Part shown: positions 25,528-38,146 of the stretch, in pieces | How the letters are laid out: every line of letters begins with the position of its first letter | How positions within the stretch are numbered: position 1 is the first letter of the stretch | DNA from: Shewanella gelidii | GTDB taxonomy: Bacteria > Pseudomonadota > Gammaproteobacteria > Enterobacterales > Shewanellaceae | Length of the DNA stretch: 64,000 bases | Assembly (NCBI RefSeq): GCF_014647855.1 | Contig: NZ_BMPZ01000008.1 | Span: 94,314-158,313, forward strand | Reading direction: 5' to 3' | Program-made: the position numbers and the translations under genes | Notes under the pieces: generated by a model | What the model saw: the letters and a program-made list of their open reading frames with translations, nothing else | What the model was told of the DNA's origin: nothing | Databases searched by the model: none

Positions 25528-26283
25528 ATGTCTGAGGACAAGTCTACAAGTACTCATTTTGGTTACAAGACGGTTGAACAAGAAAAGAAAGCCGACCTTG
25601 TTGCTGATGTATTTCACTCTGTTGCCGCTAAATACGACATTATGAATGATGTGATGTCATTTGGCGTACATCGCCTATGGAAGCGTCTCACGATTGAAAC
25701 CGCTGGCGCTCGCCCTGGAATGAAAGTGCTAGATCTTGCCGGCGGAACAGGTGATTTGACTGCTAAGTTCTCTCAGCTTGTTGGCGACAAAGGCGAAGTA
25801 GTTTTAGCTGATATTAATGATTCTATGCTGAAAGTAGGCCGTGCCAAATTGCGAGATCGCGGCATTGTCAGTAACGTAAAATACGTACAAGCCAACGCAG
25901 AAGCCTTACCTTTCCCTGATAATCACTTTGATATCATTACCATTGCTTTTGGCCTTCGCAATGTCACCGACAAAGATGCAGCATTACGCTCTATGCGACG
26001 TGTTCTTAAGCCAGGTGGAAAGCTATTGGTTTTAGAGTTTTCAAAGCCACAGCATGAAATTATGCGTAAAGTTTACGACACCTATAGCTTCAAGATTATC
26101 CCCAAGATGGGTCAATTGATTACACAGGACGCAGATAGCTATGAATACTTAGCTGAATCCATCCGTGTACACCCAGATCAAGAAACGCTCAAACAGATGA
26201 TGATTGATGCCGGCCTTGAACAGGTTGAATATACCAATATGACCGATGGTGTCGTCGCACTTCATAAGGGTTACAAGTTCTAA
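25528..26283 (+). CDS. ubiE: Ubiquinone/menaquinone C-methyltransferase UbiE
   Basis: A SAM-dependent methyltransferase (251 aa) that C-methylates the quinone ring in ubiquinone and menaquinone synthesis. Motifs: [40 protein letters not shown], the SAM site [15 protein letters not shown], and [15 protein letters not shown] [20 protein letters not shown]. It begins the ubiE-ubiJ-ubiB-tatABC run with a 2-nt gap to ubiJ. Confidence 0.97.
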   Translation: MSEDKSTSTHFGYKTVEQEKKADLVADVFHSVAAKYDIMNDVMSFGVHRLWKRLTIETAGARPGMKVLDLAGGTGDLTAKFSQLVGDKGEVVLADINDSMLKVGRAKLRDRGIVSNVKYVQANAEALPFPDNHFDIITIAFGLRNVTDKDAALRSMRRVLKPGGKLLVLEFSKPQHEIMRKVYDTYSFKIIPKMGQLITQDADSYEYLAESIRVHPDQETLKQMMIDAGLEQVEYTNMTDGVVALHKGYKF

Positions 26284-26285
26284 TT

Positions 26286-26918
26286 ATGCATCAACAAGCT
26301 ATTCTGCTTGCCTGCGCAGCCATGGAAACAGGCCTCTTACAATTGCAGCAGCAGTCACCTGAAGATTACGCGAAGTTGCGCAATCTTCATGGCAAGGTGT
26401 TTTGCATCCAATTATCACAGCTAAGTTGGCCAATCTATCTGGTCTTTGCAAAAGAAATGCAGGTTCTCAGCCATTATGAAGGCGATGTCGATGTCACGGT
26501 CAGTGCCGATCTCACCACACTTTATCAAGTAACTGAGGGCGCGAATCTAACCGAGTTGATTAAACAAGATCGCCTTAAAATTGAGGGCGACCTGACTTTG
26601 TTACAAAGCTTTAGTCACTACTTGCAACAGACACAATTCGACTTTGCAGAACCGCTTTCACGCTACATCGGCGATGCGCCCACCCACTTTTTAGTCAGTG
26701 GTGCTCAAGCCGCTAAATCTGGGCTTAACGACGTATTCCGAAAGTCGATTTCACATATGGAGCAACTCGCAACCCAGGAATATAGAGTTGCAATTACGCC
26801 CATCGACTTAGTGCACTTTCAAGATCAAGTTGAAACGCTCAGTCTGGCCACAGACGCACTAGAACAAAAAATTAAAACACTTGTGCAGGCAGACGCTAAC
26901 AAAAAGGCAGCACTATGA
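26286..26918 (+). CDS. ubiJ: Ubiquinone biosynthesis accessory factor UbiJ
   Basis: A 210-aa protein with an N-terminal SCP2-like lipid-binding domain (about 15-120) and a C-terminal helical part. In E. coli UbiJ is needed for aerobic ubiquinone synthesis and for the Ubi complex, binding the lipid intermediates. It lies between ubiE and ubiB and overlaps ubiB by 4 nt (ATGA). Sequence conservation is low in the family, so the position carries much of the weight. Confidence 0.9.
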   Translation: MHQQAILLACAAMETGLLQLQQQSPEDYAKLRNLHGKVFCIQLSQLSWPIYLVFAKEMQVLSHYEGDVDVTVSADLTTLYQVTEGANLTELIKQDRLKIEGDLTLLQSFSHYLQQTQFDFAEPLSRYIGDAPTHFLVSGAQAAKSGLNDVFRKSISHMEQLATQEYRVAITPIDLVHFQDQVETLSLATDALEQKIKTLVQADANKKAAL

Positions 26919-28564
26919 CGATCAAAAGTCTTCGACGCGGCTACCATGTGATTAAGACCGCTTTGCATTTTGGTTTAGATGAACTGCTGCCCGCACAAAA
27001 AACACCCTGGTATTTCAAGCTCGCACGCGCTTGTTTATTTTGGATTAGAAATGAGCACAAGGACACCATTGGTGGTGAACGACTAAAACTCGCCATGCAA
27101 CACCTTGGCCCGGTTTACATCAAATTCGGCCAGATGCTCTCTACTCGTCGAGACTTATTAAGTGATGCATGGGCCCATGAACTGGCAATGCTGCAAGACA
27201 GAGTGCCGCCTTTTGATTCTCAGCTCGCTATGCAAGCCATTGAAGAAGAGTTGAAAGCGCCTATTGATAGCCTGTTTGACGATTTCGACCCCGAACCGTT
27301 AGCTTCTGCATCGATTTCACAAGTTCATACGGCAACGCTAAAATCAAACGGCAAATCCGTAGTGCTAAAGGTACTGCGTCCAAACGTTGAAGCCCAAGTA
27401 GTGGCAGATTTGCAACTCATGAGCCAATGCGCCAACTTGCTTGAGATGCTGCTAGGACAAGGCAACCGCCTCCGCCCCGCCGAAGTCGTTGAAGATTACC
27501 GGCTGACCATTATGGGTGAGCTGAATCTTAAGCTTGAGGCTCTGAATGCAACCAAACTGCGTAATAACTTTCTCGATTCCGATGCACTTTATATCCCTTA
27601 TACCTATGAAGAGCTGTGCTTTCCTCGCCTCATGGTGATGGAGCGAATTGAAGGCATTCCAGTCTCTGATATCGACGCACTAAAAGCCCAAGGCACGAAT
27701 TTAAAACTGCTTGCAGAACGTGGTGTTGAGCTGTTTTTTACGCAAGTCTTTCGCGATAACTTTTTCCATGCAGACATGCACCCGGGCAACATTTTTATCT
27801 CGCGCGATCATCCCGACAACCCCTATTACATTGGCCTTGACTGCGGCATTATGGGGACCTTAAGTGAAGAAGATAAACGCTACTTAGCCGAAAACTTCCT
27901 TGCCTTCTTTAATCGCGATTACCACCGAATTGCGCAGCTTTATATTGAATCTGGCTGGGTTTCAGAACACACCGATGTTTTGGCTTTTGAACAAGCCGTA
28001 AAACTTGTTTGCGAACCCATGTTTAATAAGCCACTCGATGAAATTTCTTTTGGTCATGTGCTGTTAGAAATATTTAGAACCGCGAGGCAATTTGATATTG
28101 TGGTTCAACCGCAGCTGGTGTTACTTGAGAAAACCTTACTCTATATTGAAGGTTTAGGGCGGCAGCTATACCCGCAACTCGACCTTTGGCAAACCGCTAA
28201 ACCGTTTTTAGAACAATGGATGGCGGAGCAAGTCGGTCCAGCGGCGATGCTAGATAAAGCGAAAAAGCAACTTCCTTTTTGGGGAGACAAGCTGCCAGAA
28301 ATACCTGAGTTAATTTACGATAACTTGAAAATGGGTCGAAAATTAATCGGTTCGCAGCAACAGATGTTAGATCGCTATCTAAAACATCAGCACAGAGTGC
28401 ATAAAAGTAATTATCTGCTTATCACCTCTGCTGTTTTGGTGATCTGTGGCACGTTATTATTTGAGCAGAACGCTACACTATGGCCCTCCTACGCCTGTGT
28501 TGGTTCTGGAATTCTTCTTTGGCTGGTCGGATGGCGATCTAGACCAAAGAACCGTAAATTTTAG
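26915..28564 (+). CDS. ubiB: Ubiquinone biosynthesis kinase-like protein UbiB
   Basis: A 549-aa ABC1/ADCK family protein-kinase-like ATPase needed for ubiquinone synthesis. It has the family KxGQ-type motif ([15 protein letters not shown]), an Ala-rich loop ([11 protein letters not shown]), VVLKVLRP with the ATP-binding Lys, the catalytic [13 protein letters not shown], and GLDCGIMG in place of DFG. Two hydrophobic segments at the C-terminus anchor it in the inner membrane. It shares a transcription unit with ubiE and ubiJ; tat genes follow after 61 nt. Confidence 0.97.
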   Translation: MTIKSLRRGYHVIKTALHFGLDELLPAQKTPWYFKLARACLFWIRNEHKDTIGGERLKLAMQHLGPVYIKFGQMLSTRRDLLSDAWAHELAMLQDRVPPFDSQLAMQAIEEELKAPIDSLFDDFDPEPLASASISQVHTATLKSNGKSVVLKVLRPNVEAQVVADLQLMSQCANLLEMLLGQGNRLRPAEVVEDYRLTIMGELNLKLEALNATKLRNNFLDSDALYIPYTYEELCFPRLMVMERIEGIPVSDIDALKAQGTNLKLLAERGVELFFTQVFRDNFFHADMHPGNIFISRDHPDNPYYIGLDCGIMGTLSEEDKRYLAENFLAFFNRDYHRIAQLYIESGWVSEHTDVLAFEQAVKLVCEPMFNKPLDEISFGHVLLEIFRTARQFDIVVQPQLVLLEKTLLYIEGLGRQLYPQLDLWQTAKPFLEQWMAEQVGPAAMLDKAKKQLPFWGDKLPEIPELIYDNLKMGRKLIGSQQQMLDRYLKHQHRVHKSNYLLITSAVLVICGTLLFEQNATLWPSYACVGSGILLWLVGWRSRPKNRKF

Positions 28565-28625
28565 CTCGCACTAATTAATCAAAGGTTCATAATGGAACCA
28601 ATATTTAAAACTTGAGGGTACCTAA

Positions 28626-28856
28626 ATGGGTGGCATTAGTATTTGGCAACTTCTTATCATCGCTTTAATCGTTGTTCTATTATTCGGAACTAAGAAATTG
28701 CGTTCATTAGGTGGTGACTTAGGTGGCGCAGTAAAAGGCTTCAAGAGCGCTATGTCTACCGAAGATGAAAAGAAAGCACTTGAAGATTCAGCGGCTGAGA
28801 AAACTGCAGACGAAACTGAATCAAAAGCTGAGTCTAAGGACAAAGAACAGGCGTAA
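28626..28856 (+). CDS. tatA: Sec-independent translocase subunit TatA
   Basis: A 76-aa TatA. A short N-terminus (MGGISIWQ) leads into one membrane helix, then the [20 protein letters not shown] hinge and amphipathic helix, and an acidic tail. TatA oligomerises to form the passage for folded proteins. It is followed by tatB after 6 nt. Confidence 0.96.
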   Translation: MGGISIWQLLIIALIVVLLFGTKKLRSLGGDLGGAVKGFKSAMSTEDEKKALEDSAAEKTADETESKAESKDKEQA

Positions 28857-28862
28857 CTCCTT

Positions 28863-29258
28863 ATGTTCGACGGTATCGGCTTTATGGAGTTACTGTTGAT
28901 CGGCATTTTAGGGCTCGTAGTATTGGGCCCTGAAAGACTTCCGACGGCAGTACGCTCAATCACAGGTTGGATTCGCTCAATGAAGCGGATGGCCAACTCA
29001 GTCAAAGATGAGCTTGAGCAAGAGCTAAAAATCGATGAGCTTCACTCCAACCTCAAAGAGGCGGAGAGTAAAGGGCTTAGCGGTCTTTCGCCTGAACTAC
29101 AAGACTCAATCAACCAATTAAAAGAAGCAGCTCAATCTGTTAACCGCCCTTATCAGGTAGAAGATGATCAGCCTAGCCCAGCGAAAGCGGCTAGCGAGTC
29201 TGAACCCAAGTCGAGCGGTGAATCAGCAAAAGTTAGCTCAGAATCAGACAAAACCTAA
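28863..29258 (+). CDS. tatB: Sec-independent translocase subunit TatB
   Basis: A 131-aa TatB. The start [20 protein letters not shown] and [13 protein letters not shown] are diagnostic; the Glu after MFDGIGFM is the conserved polar residue in the helix. The C-terminal part is charged and low in complexity. With TatC it forms the receptor for twin-arginine signal peptides. Confidence 0.96.
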   Translation: MFDGIGFMELLLIGILGLVVLGPERLPTAVRSITGWIRSMKRMANSVKDELEQELKIDELHSNLKEAESKGLSGLSPELQDSINQLKEAAQSVNRPYQVEDDQPSPAKAASESEPKSSGESAKVSSESDKT

Positions 29259-29268
29259 CGGGTAGTCC

Positions 29269-30066
29269 ATGTCGCAACAACAGCCGTTAATTAGCCACTT
29301 GCTCGAACTACGAACCAAGTTGCTTAAAGCCATTGCTAGTGTCTTGCTGGTATTTTTATGTATGGTCTATTGGGCCAATGACATATACCACTATATGGCA
29401 ATTCCATTGATGCAGGCCTTGCCTGAGTCAGGCAGCATGATTGCAACGGATGTTGCGGCACCATTCTTTGCTCCCTTTAAATTAACCTTGGTACTGGCCT
29501 TCTTTATTGCCATCCCCTATGTATTATTCCAAGTATGGTCATTTATTGCGCCAGGCTTGTATAAACATGAAAAGCGACTCATTACACCGCTACTGATTAG
29601 CAGCACCAGCCTGTTTTATTTGGGAATAGCATTTGCCTACTATGTTGTATTTCCAGTAGTGTTTGCATTTTTTGCGAGTGTAGCTCCAGAAGGGGTTGAA
29701 GTTGCTACCGACATTAGTAGCTATTTAAGTTTCATTTTGAAACTGTTTTTTGCTTTTGGTTTAGCCTTCGAAATCCCTGTGGCTGTAGTGCTCCTTTGTT
29801 GGGGTGGCGTCACCGATGTTGAAGATTTAAAAACCAAACGTCCTTACATTGTGGTGGGCGCATTTGTCGTCGGTATGTTACTGACTCCTCCAGACATTAT
29901 CTCGCAGACTATGCTTGCTGTGCCAATGCTGGTATTGTTCGAGGGTGGTCTTCTCGCTGCGCGTTTCTATACCAAGAAAAGCAATGATGACGAAGATGAA
30001 GAAAACGAAGACGAAGAGTCAGAAAGCTCTGACCCTGAACAAGAAGAACAAAAATCTAGCAATTAA
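29269..30066 (+). CDS. tatC: Sec-independent translocase subunit TatC
   Basis: A 265-aa protein with six predicted membrane helices. It opens with [19 protein letters not shown] (the conserved HLxELRxR-type motif) and contains [13 protein letters not shown] and YEKRL-like [12 protein letters not shown]. The last about 28 residues are highly acidic (stretches of D and E), which is longer than in E. coli TatC. It recognises Tat signal peptides. A 10-bp inverted repeat overlaps the stop codon. Confidence 0.96.
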   Translation: MSQQQPLISHLLELRTKLLKAIASVLLVFLCMVYWANDIYHYMAIPLMQALPESGSMIATDVAAPFFAPFKLTLVLAFFIAIPYVLFQVWSFIAPGLYKHEKRLITPLLISSTSLFYLGIAFAYYVVFPVVFAFFASVAPEGVEVATDISSYLSFILKLFFAFGLAFEIPVAVVLLCWGGVTDVEDLKTKRPYIVVGAFVVGMLLTPPDIISQTMLAVPMLVLFEGGLLAARFYTKKSNDDEDEENEDEESESSDPEQEEQKSSN

Positions 30067-30105
30067 CTCAATTACATTGATGCGTCATACGTTGATGAGT
30101 TAATT
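30061..30105 (+). repeat. Inverted repeat at the tatC stop codon
   Basis: AATTAACTCA (30061-30070) pairs with TGAGTTAATT (30096-30105), a perfect 10-bp stem with a 25-nt loop. It overlaps the tatC TAA and fills most of the gap to the next gene. No T tract follows, so it may limit read-through or protect the upstream mRNA. Confidence 0.6.
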
Positions 30106-30132
30106 GATCAGCTCAACAAAGGAATCGAATCA

Positions 30133-30681
30133 ATGCGCTTAGGTTGGCTTTTTGCTGCGTTATTGTGCCTGTCCAATCAGGCAAATGCTTCTATTGAACA
30201 AACACTTCTCGAGTGTCGAGGTCTAACACAAGATAGCCAGCGGCTTGCTTGCTATGACCAGTTAGCCAAACGCTTTCAAAGCTCAACTGCAACGACTACA
30301 ATCGCGCCAGTCGTTGCAGCAAAGCCCGCAGTTAAAGCACCGGTGCCAACGCCACCAGTCTCAGCGCCAGTAACAAAGACTGCCCAAGCCGCAAAATCAC
30401 AACCCACTGCAGAGCAACAAGTTGAAGACTTTGGTATTCGATATAAAGAAATCGAAGATGAAGTGACCAAGATTTATTTGGATGTTGTCAAAGTGAAAAA
30501 AGACCCCCGCGGGCTTTTGAAAATTACCTTTAGTAATGGACAATTGTGGAAACAGGCTGAAGCGAAAAGGTTCAAACTCAAAGCAGGTGACAAAGCATTT
30601 ATTGAAAAAGCATCCCTAGGCTCTTTTCTTCTCGGTACAGATAAGCGCAACGCTACAATTCGGGTAAAACGCTTAAAATAG
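30133..30681 (+). CDS. Exported protein of unknown function between tatC and tatD
   Basis: A 182-aa protein with a signal peptide (cleavage likely after NANA, about residue 19). After it comes a short Cys-containing motif, LLECRGLTQDSQRLACYDQLA, seen in several exported gammaproteobacterial proteins, then an Ala/Pro/Lys/Thr-rich linker (about 55-95) and a basic C-terminal domain (about 100-182) that looks beta-rich. The function is unknown. It lies 1 nt before tatD, so the two are likely co-expressed. As recalled, Shewanella has a protein of this kind at the same place. Confidence 0.8.
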   Translation: MRLGWLFAALLCLSNQANASIEQTLLECRGLTQDSQRLACYDQLAKRFQSSTATTTIAPVVAAKPAVKAPVPTPPVSAPVTKTAQAAKSQPTAEQQVEDFGIRYKEIEDEVTKIYLDVVKVKKDPRGLLKITFSNGQLWKQAEAKRFKLKAGDKAFIEKASLGSFLLGTDKRNATIRVKRLK

Positions 30682-30682
30682 C

Positions 30683-31479
30683 ATGCCCAAGTATATTGAT
30701 ATCGCGGTCAACCTAGTCGGTAGTGCGCTAGAAAAAGACCTTCATACAATCATTGAAAATGCGGTGAACCAGCAGGTGTCACCGCTCATTGTGATTGGCA
30801 GCGACGTTGAAGAAAGCGAGCAGGCCAGTAAACTTTGTCAGCAATACCCCCAACAACTCTTTAGCACTGCTGGCGTTCACCCTCACCAAGCAAAGACTTG
30901 GGATGATCAAAGTTGCGAGCGCTTAAAACAGTTATATCGTCAACGGCATGTTGTTGCGGTCGGCGAATGTGGACTGGATTACAACCGCGACTTTTCCCCT
31001 CGTCCTGAACAACGCGCCGCATTTGAAGCACAATTAAACATCGCCGTTGAGCTCAATCTACCTGTATTAATGCACGAACGAGATGCCAGCACTGACTTCA
31101 TCGCAATTCTCAAAAACTATCGCGCCGAATTACCTGCCGCACTCTTACACTGCTTTACGGGCAACCGACAGGCACTTGAGCAATATCTTGAACTAGATTT
31201 ACATCTTGGCGTTACGGGTTGGGTGTGTGATGAGCGACGAGGTGCAGAACTTGCTTCCCTCGTCCCCGACATTCCCAATGACCGACTGATGCTTGAAACA
31301 GATAGCCCTTATTTGTTGCCTCGTAGTATGCGCCCGAAGCCTAAATCAAGCAAAAACAAACCTGAGTATCTACCTTTTATCGCGCAAACCGTGGCCGATT
31401 TAAGACAACAACCACTCGACGAGTTAGCGGCGCATTGTTACGCAAACAGCCTCGACTTTTTTAAACTTGAGGGTTTGCT

Positions 31480-31483
<4 letters not shown>
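30683..31483 (+). CDS. tatD: TatD-family metal-dependent deoxyribonuclease
   Basis: A 266-aa TIM-barrel hydrolase. Metal-binding motifs: STAGVHPHQAK, VGECGLDYNRDFS, LPVLMHERDAS, LLHCFTGN and LETDSPYLLP. GVTGWVCDERRGAEL is nearly the same as in E. coli TatD. The family has 3'-5' exonuclease activity; despite its name it is not needed for Tat export. It overlaps the next gene by 4 nt. Confidence 0.94.
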
Positions 31484-34385
<2,902 letters not shown>

Positions 34386-34408
34386 TATCTACCAATACTC
34401 ACCCCAAG

Positions 34409-34438
34409 AATCGTCGGCTTTTGTCGACGATTTTTATT
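34409..34438 (+). terminator. Terminator behind hemB
   Basis: An 8-bp stem AATCGTCG/CGACGATT with an 8-nt loop is followed by a T-rich tract. It lies 23 nt after the hemB stop. Confidence 0.85.
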
Positions 34439-34549
34439 TACAAATCTTTGCGTGATCAAGCTAACACCACACACCTACAGCGCTTCCTTCCATTAGCAAT
34501 CAATGATTATATCGAAAGACTTAAGATTAATTCTTGTTAAGGATCCTAA

Positions 34550-35086
34550 ATGAGAGCCAAACTAGTCACGCTACTTGCGAGTGGCGCCATACTTTTTAGC
34601 GGATATTCACTGGCAACGGGTGGATGTGGTTTTGAGCAAGAGCAACAAGGCTTATTTGCAACCTGTAGTGAGGAGAAACAAGAAGTGATTCTAACTGGCA
34701 TCGTCGAAGCACATACCCTAGTGACTGAGCTTGATACGTTTAGTGAAGGTTATCAAAGCTATCAAGTCGACCAACAGGCAATTGCTCCGATAGCAGCAGT
34801 AACCACACCGACTGAAATTACCGTCATTATCGGCACTTGGTGTCCTGACTGTCATCGCGAGACACCGCGCTTTATCCGCATAATGGAAGCCGCGAATAAC
34901 CCGCATATCAAGGTCAAATTTATCGGCGTTGATCGCAAAAAACAAGATCCTGAAAACCTTGCTGCTCAGTATGAGTTTAAGCGCATTCCAACGTTTATTA
35001 TTGAGCAAAACGGGAAGGAAATTGGTCGTATCGTAGAGCGCCCAACAGCTTCGCTAGAAATAGATTTAGCCAAGATCCTCAGCTAA
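34550..35086 (+). CDS. Exported thioredoxin-like protein
   Basis: A 178-aa protein with an N-terminal signal peptide (about 1-22), two further cysteines (GGCGF, ATCSEE) just after it, and a thioredoxin-like domain from about residue 85 with the redox motif GTWCPDCHRETPRF (CxxC = CPDC). The cis-Pro is in FKRIPTFII. It should act in the periplasm on disulphides or as a reductase; the partner is unknown. AAGGA precedes the ATG, and a strong bidirectional terminator follows. Confidence 0.85.
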   Translation: MRAKLVTLLASGAILFSGYSLATGGCGFEQEQQGLFATCSEEKQEVILTGIVEAHTLVTELDTFSEGYQSYQVDQQAIAPIAAVTTPTEITVIIGTWCPDCHRETPRFIRIMEAANNPHIKVKFIGVDRKKQDPENLAAQYEFKRIPTFIIEQNGKEIGRIVERPTASLEIDLAKILS

Positions 35087-35109
35087 CTCAAGTCAGTTTT
35101 AAGAACATG

Positions 35110-35137
35110 AAAAAGGCTGCAATTGGCAGCCTTTTTT
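35110..35137 (+). terminator. Bidirectional terminator between the thioredoxin-like gene and gppA
   Basis: GGCTGC and GCAGCC form a stem with a 5-nt loop, extended by A and T tracts on both sides. The genes on both sides converge on it. Confidence 0.88.
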
Positions 35138-35163
35138 GTCGATGGAATCAAATGGAATCGTGG

Positions 35164-36096
35164 CTATTGCGGTAAGCGCTGCCGGAGCATCTGCAATACA
35201 CCTTCACGCAACGCCCCACCCGAAAGCTGTAGGCTTTCAATGTCTAGCAGTTCAAACAAGGCAACAAGAATTGCCACGCCACCAGCAAAAGTTGGCGCAC
35301 GCTCCGCACTCAATCCCTCGATGTCACTTAAATCAGTCATTTGAGACTTCAGGATTTCTTGTCGCAATTGATACAAATTCTGCAACGCTATCTCATGGGT
35401 CTGATCTTGAGAGAACAGATTTCGCGCAGCTAAAACTTCAAGAACCGACTGCACTGCACCTGATGCCCCAACCACCCCTTGCCAACCGGTCTGCAAAAGC
35501 AATTGGCGGTTATCCGCAAGGATGAGCTCGACTTCTGCGGCCGCATCATCAAACTGACTTAGCTGATAAGGCCGTTGTTCAAAAAATCGTTGGGTAAAGG
35601 TGACACTGCCCATTTTCAGGCTCGTCTTGAATAGCGCTTCATCAGCTTGACCAATGATGAACTCGGTACTGGCACCACCAATATCGATAACAAGTCGCTG
35701 AGCCGCGCCAGGGGTTGTGGCAGCCATTCCTCGGTAGATATACTCAGCTTCTTTTAAGCCCGAAATAATCTCAATTTCATGCCCAAGAATCGTCAATGCC
35801 CTTTCACAAAACTCAGCGGCATTTGCAATATTGCGTAATGTTGCCGTTGCGATAACGGCCACATATTCACTTTGAACGCCTTCTTTTTGAAGCATTTCAG
35901 CGAACATCGCCAAGCAATCCAAGCCGCGCTGCATGACCTCGTCATTGAGGAGCCCGTCGGCTTCAATCCCTTCCGCAAGCCGCACTTTACGCTTGTACTT
36001 TGCAACCACAACATCTTGGTCACCCTGCTTCTGGGCAACCAACATATTGAAGCTATTTGAACCTAGCGTGATAGCAGCGTACAGAGGCGTTGACAT
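35164..36096 (-). CDS. gppA: Ppx/GppA family phosphatase, short form
   Basis: A 310-aa Ppx/GppA enzyme from the ATG at 36096 (MSTPLYAAITLGSNSFNML); the frame extends upstream but that part overlaps rhlB. It has the two phosphate-binding motifs, AITLGSNSFNML and LVIDIGGASTEFIIG. The E. coli GppA and Ppx have about 500 aa; here the C-terminal HD-like half is missing, so substrate choice (pppGpp or polyphosphate) is uncertain. It begins 1 nt after the rhlB stop, the same rhlB-gppA order as in E. coli. Confidence 0.9.
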   Translation of the reverse strand: MSTPLYAAITLGSNSFNMLVAQKQGDQDVVVAKYKRKVRLAEGIEADGLLNDEVMQRGLDCLAMFAEMLQKEGVQSEYVAVIATATLRNIANAAEFCERALTILGHEIEIISGLKEAEYIYRGMAATTPGAAQRLVIDIGGASTEFIIGQADEALFKTSLKMGSVTFTQRFFEQRPYQLSQFDDAAAEVELILADNRQLLLQTGWQGVVGASGAVQSVLEVLAARNLFSQDQTHEIALQNLYQLRQEILKSQMTDLSDIEGLSAERAPTFAGGVAILVALFELLDIESLQLSGGALREGVLQMLRQRLPQ

Positions 36097-36097
36097 A

Positions 36098-37420
36098 TTA
36101 CGAGTGTCTGCGAGTCCGATCGTGTCGCGAACCGGTACGCCCACCGGTGCCGCTTCGATGTGCACCATGTGGTCGGCCTGGCGCATTACGATCACGAGAG
36201 TTGCGATTATTGTGCTTACGATGAATCTTCACTGGTTTATTGAGATCATCAAGCAGCGCCTCTGGATCATACGAGGTCACAGGAATATTGTGCTGAATAT
36301 AATCTTCAATCGCTGGCAGGTTTAACGCATACTCTTCACACGCAAAACTAATAGACAAACCCTTTTGACCAGCACGACCCGTTCGACCAATGCGATGCAC
36401 ATAATCTTCGCAATCATCTGGCAAATCATAGTTATAAACATGGGATACATCTGAAATATGTAAGCCACGAGCCGCAACATCGGTTGCCACTAAAATATCT
36501 AAATCACCTTTGGTAAATTGCTCTAAGATGCGCAGACGTTTCTTCTGTGGCACATCACCAGTCAGCAAACCCACACGGTGCTTATCACCTTCTAACCAAG
36601 ACCATAGGTTTTCACAGCTATGCTTCGTATTGGCAAAAACAATCGCTTTTTCTGGCCAATCTTCTTCTAACAAGGTGAGCAATAAACGCATCTTGTCTTC
36701 TTGAGAAGGATAAAAAATCTCTTCCGCAATATTTTTCGAAGTTTTCTCTTCCGGCGCAATCACAACCTTTTCAGGGTCATTCATATGATCGTAAGCCAAC
36801 TCTTGCACTTTCATTGACAAGGTTGCAGAAAACAACATGTTGAGTCTATCTTTCGCGCCTGGCATACGGCGAAATAAGAAGCGAATATCTTTGATAAAGC
36901 CCAGATCGAACATGCGATCCGCTTCATCAAGTACGACCGCTTGAATAGCACCTAAATTAATCACACCCTGACGTACATAATCGATAATACGCCCAGTGGT
37001 TCCAATTAAAATATCGACACCGGTGTCCAGCACTTTACGCTGAACATCATAGCTCTCACCACCGTAGACAATGCCGACCTTTAAACCGGTATGTTTTGCC
37101 AATAGTTTCGCATCTTTGGCAATCTGAATGGCAAGCTCACGGGTGGGCGCCATGACAATCGCACGAGGTTGATTCAACTGGCGATTTTCAGGGATCGGTT
37201 TTAGTAATAAATGGTTAAAGGTTGCAGTTAGAAAGGCTAAGGTTTTTCCTGTACCTGTTTGTGCCTGACCAGCAATATCCTTTGTTTGAAGTAAGACGGG
37301 TAAAGCCAACGCTTGGATGGGTGTGCAATACTCGAAGCCGTTTTCGTTTAGTGCTTTGATAACCTCAGGTTGTAGAGGTAAATCAGCAAATTTCTGTTTT
37401 GATAAATGTGTTTCGCTCAT
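36098..37420 (-). CDS. rhlB: ATP-dependent RNA helicase RhlB
   Basis: A 440-aa DEAD-box helicase, the helicase of the E. coli RNA degradosome. Motifs in order: Q motif ([10 protein letters not shown]), [42 protein letters not shown] and [10 protein letters not shown]. The C-terminal about 40 residues are basic and rich in Arg, Asn and His. The start [20 protein letters not shown] matches E. coli RhlB. It is divergent from trxA, as in enteric bacteria. Confidence 0.96.
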   Translation of the reverse strand: MSETHLSKQKFADLPLQPEVIKALNENGFEYCTPIQALALPVLLQTKDIAGQAQTGTGKTLAFLTATFNHLLLKPIPENRQLNQPRAIVMAPTRELAIQIAKDAKLLAKHTGLKVGIVYGGESYDVQRKVLDTGVDILIGTTGRIIDYVRQGVINLGAIQAVVLDEADRMFDLGFIKDIRFLFRRMPGAKDRLNMLFSATLSMKVQELAYDHMNDPEKVVIAPEEKTSKNIAEEIFYPSQEDKMRLLLTLLEEDWPEKAIVFANTKHSCENLWSWLEGDKHRVGLLTGDVPQKKRLRILEQFTKGDLDILVATDVAARGLHISDVSHVYNYDLPDDCEDYVHRIGRTGRAGQKGLSISFACEEYALNLPAIEDYIQHNIPVTSYDPEALLDDLNKPVKIHRKHNNRNSRDRNAPGRPHGAHRSGTGGRTGSRHDRTRRHS

Positions 37421-37573
37421 AGCGGAAGCATACCAGTTAGGGTTGCAATAAGATACTCAATCGTTTGAAATAGCGACTATATGAAAAAGAAGGCTTGAAA
37501 AGCCAAAAGTCCAACCCAATATACAGGTTAAGCCATTAACAAACCAGCGATGGCACTAAAACTGGAGAACATC

Positions 37574-37900
37574 ATGAGCGATAAAATTGTAACCCTGAGC
37601 GACGATAGCTTTGAGAACGACGTCATTAATTCAGCACAACCCGTGCTCGTTGATTTTTGGGCTGAGTGGTGTGGTCCTTGTAAAATGATTGCTCCAATTT
37701 TAGATGACGTTGCCACAGAGTATGAAGGCAAGTTAACCGTTGCTAAATTAAACGTTGATCAGAACAATGTTTCGCCAGCAAAGTACGGTGTTCGTGGTAT
37801 TCCAACCCTATTGATGTTCAAAGGTGGTGAGCTTGTCGCGACCAAAGTTGGCGCACTTTCAAAAACTCAATTAAAAGAGTTCATTGACGCTCAAGTCTAA
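37574..37900 (+). CDS. trxA: Thioredoxin 1
   Basis: A 108-aa thioredoxin from the ATG at 37574 ([17 protein letters not shown]), with GGAG 6 nt upstream. The active site is [14 protein letters not shown], the cis-Pro is in [11 protein letters not shown], and the length equals E. coli TrxA. It reduces cytoplasmic disulphides, for example in ribonucleotide reductase. It precedes rho in the same direction. Confidence 0.97.
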   Translation: MSDKIVTLSDDSFENDVINSAQPVLVDFWAEWCGPCKMIAPILDDVATEYEGKLTVAKLNVDQNNVSPAKYGVRGIPTLLMFKGGELVATKVGALSKTQLKEFIDAQV

Positions 37901-37954
37901 AACTAGCCAAAGTTCTATTCACACTTCCCCCGCGGATTTGTAACATTCAGTGAT

Positions 37955-37989
37955 TCTCGACACATGTTAATGATAAATATGTGTCGAGA
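37955..37989 (+). promoter_or_regulatory. Long hairpin in the trxA-rho intergenic region
   Basis: TCTCGACACAT (37955-37965) and ATGTGTCGAGA (37979-37989) form a perfect 11-bp stem with a 13-nt loop. No T tract follows, so it is not a standard terminator. It sits in the 246-nt region before rho, where E. coli has the autoregulated rho leader. Confidence 0.6.
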
Positions 37990-38146
37990 GCCGCTAAAAT
38001 TCTGGACGCCCCGCCCAGTTAGTGCTACTTTAATAATCAGATTTCGTCTAACTAACCCACTTCTTACTGTCCAATCAATTCCAAATATATAACTTAGCTG
38101 ATTGAGCACAGTCACTATTGTCGCGTAAAAAACAAGACCCACCAAA

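Noticed and set aside
28622..29005. Open frame of 127 codons antisense to tatA and tatB.
   Set aside because: TatA and TatB are unmistakable on the other strand and the antisense product is low-complexity Ser-rich.
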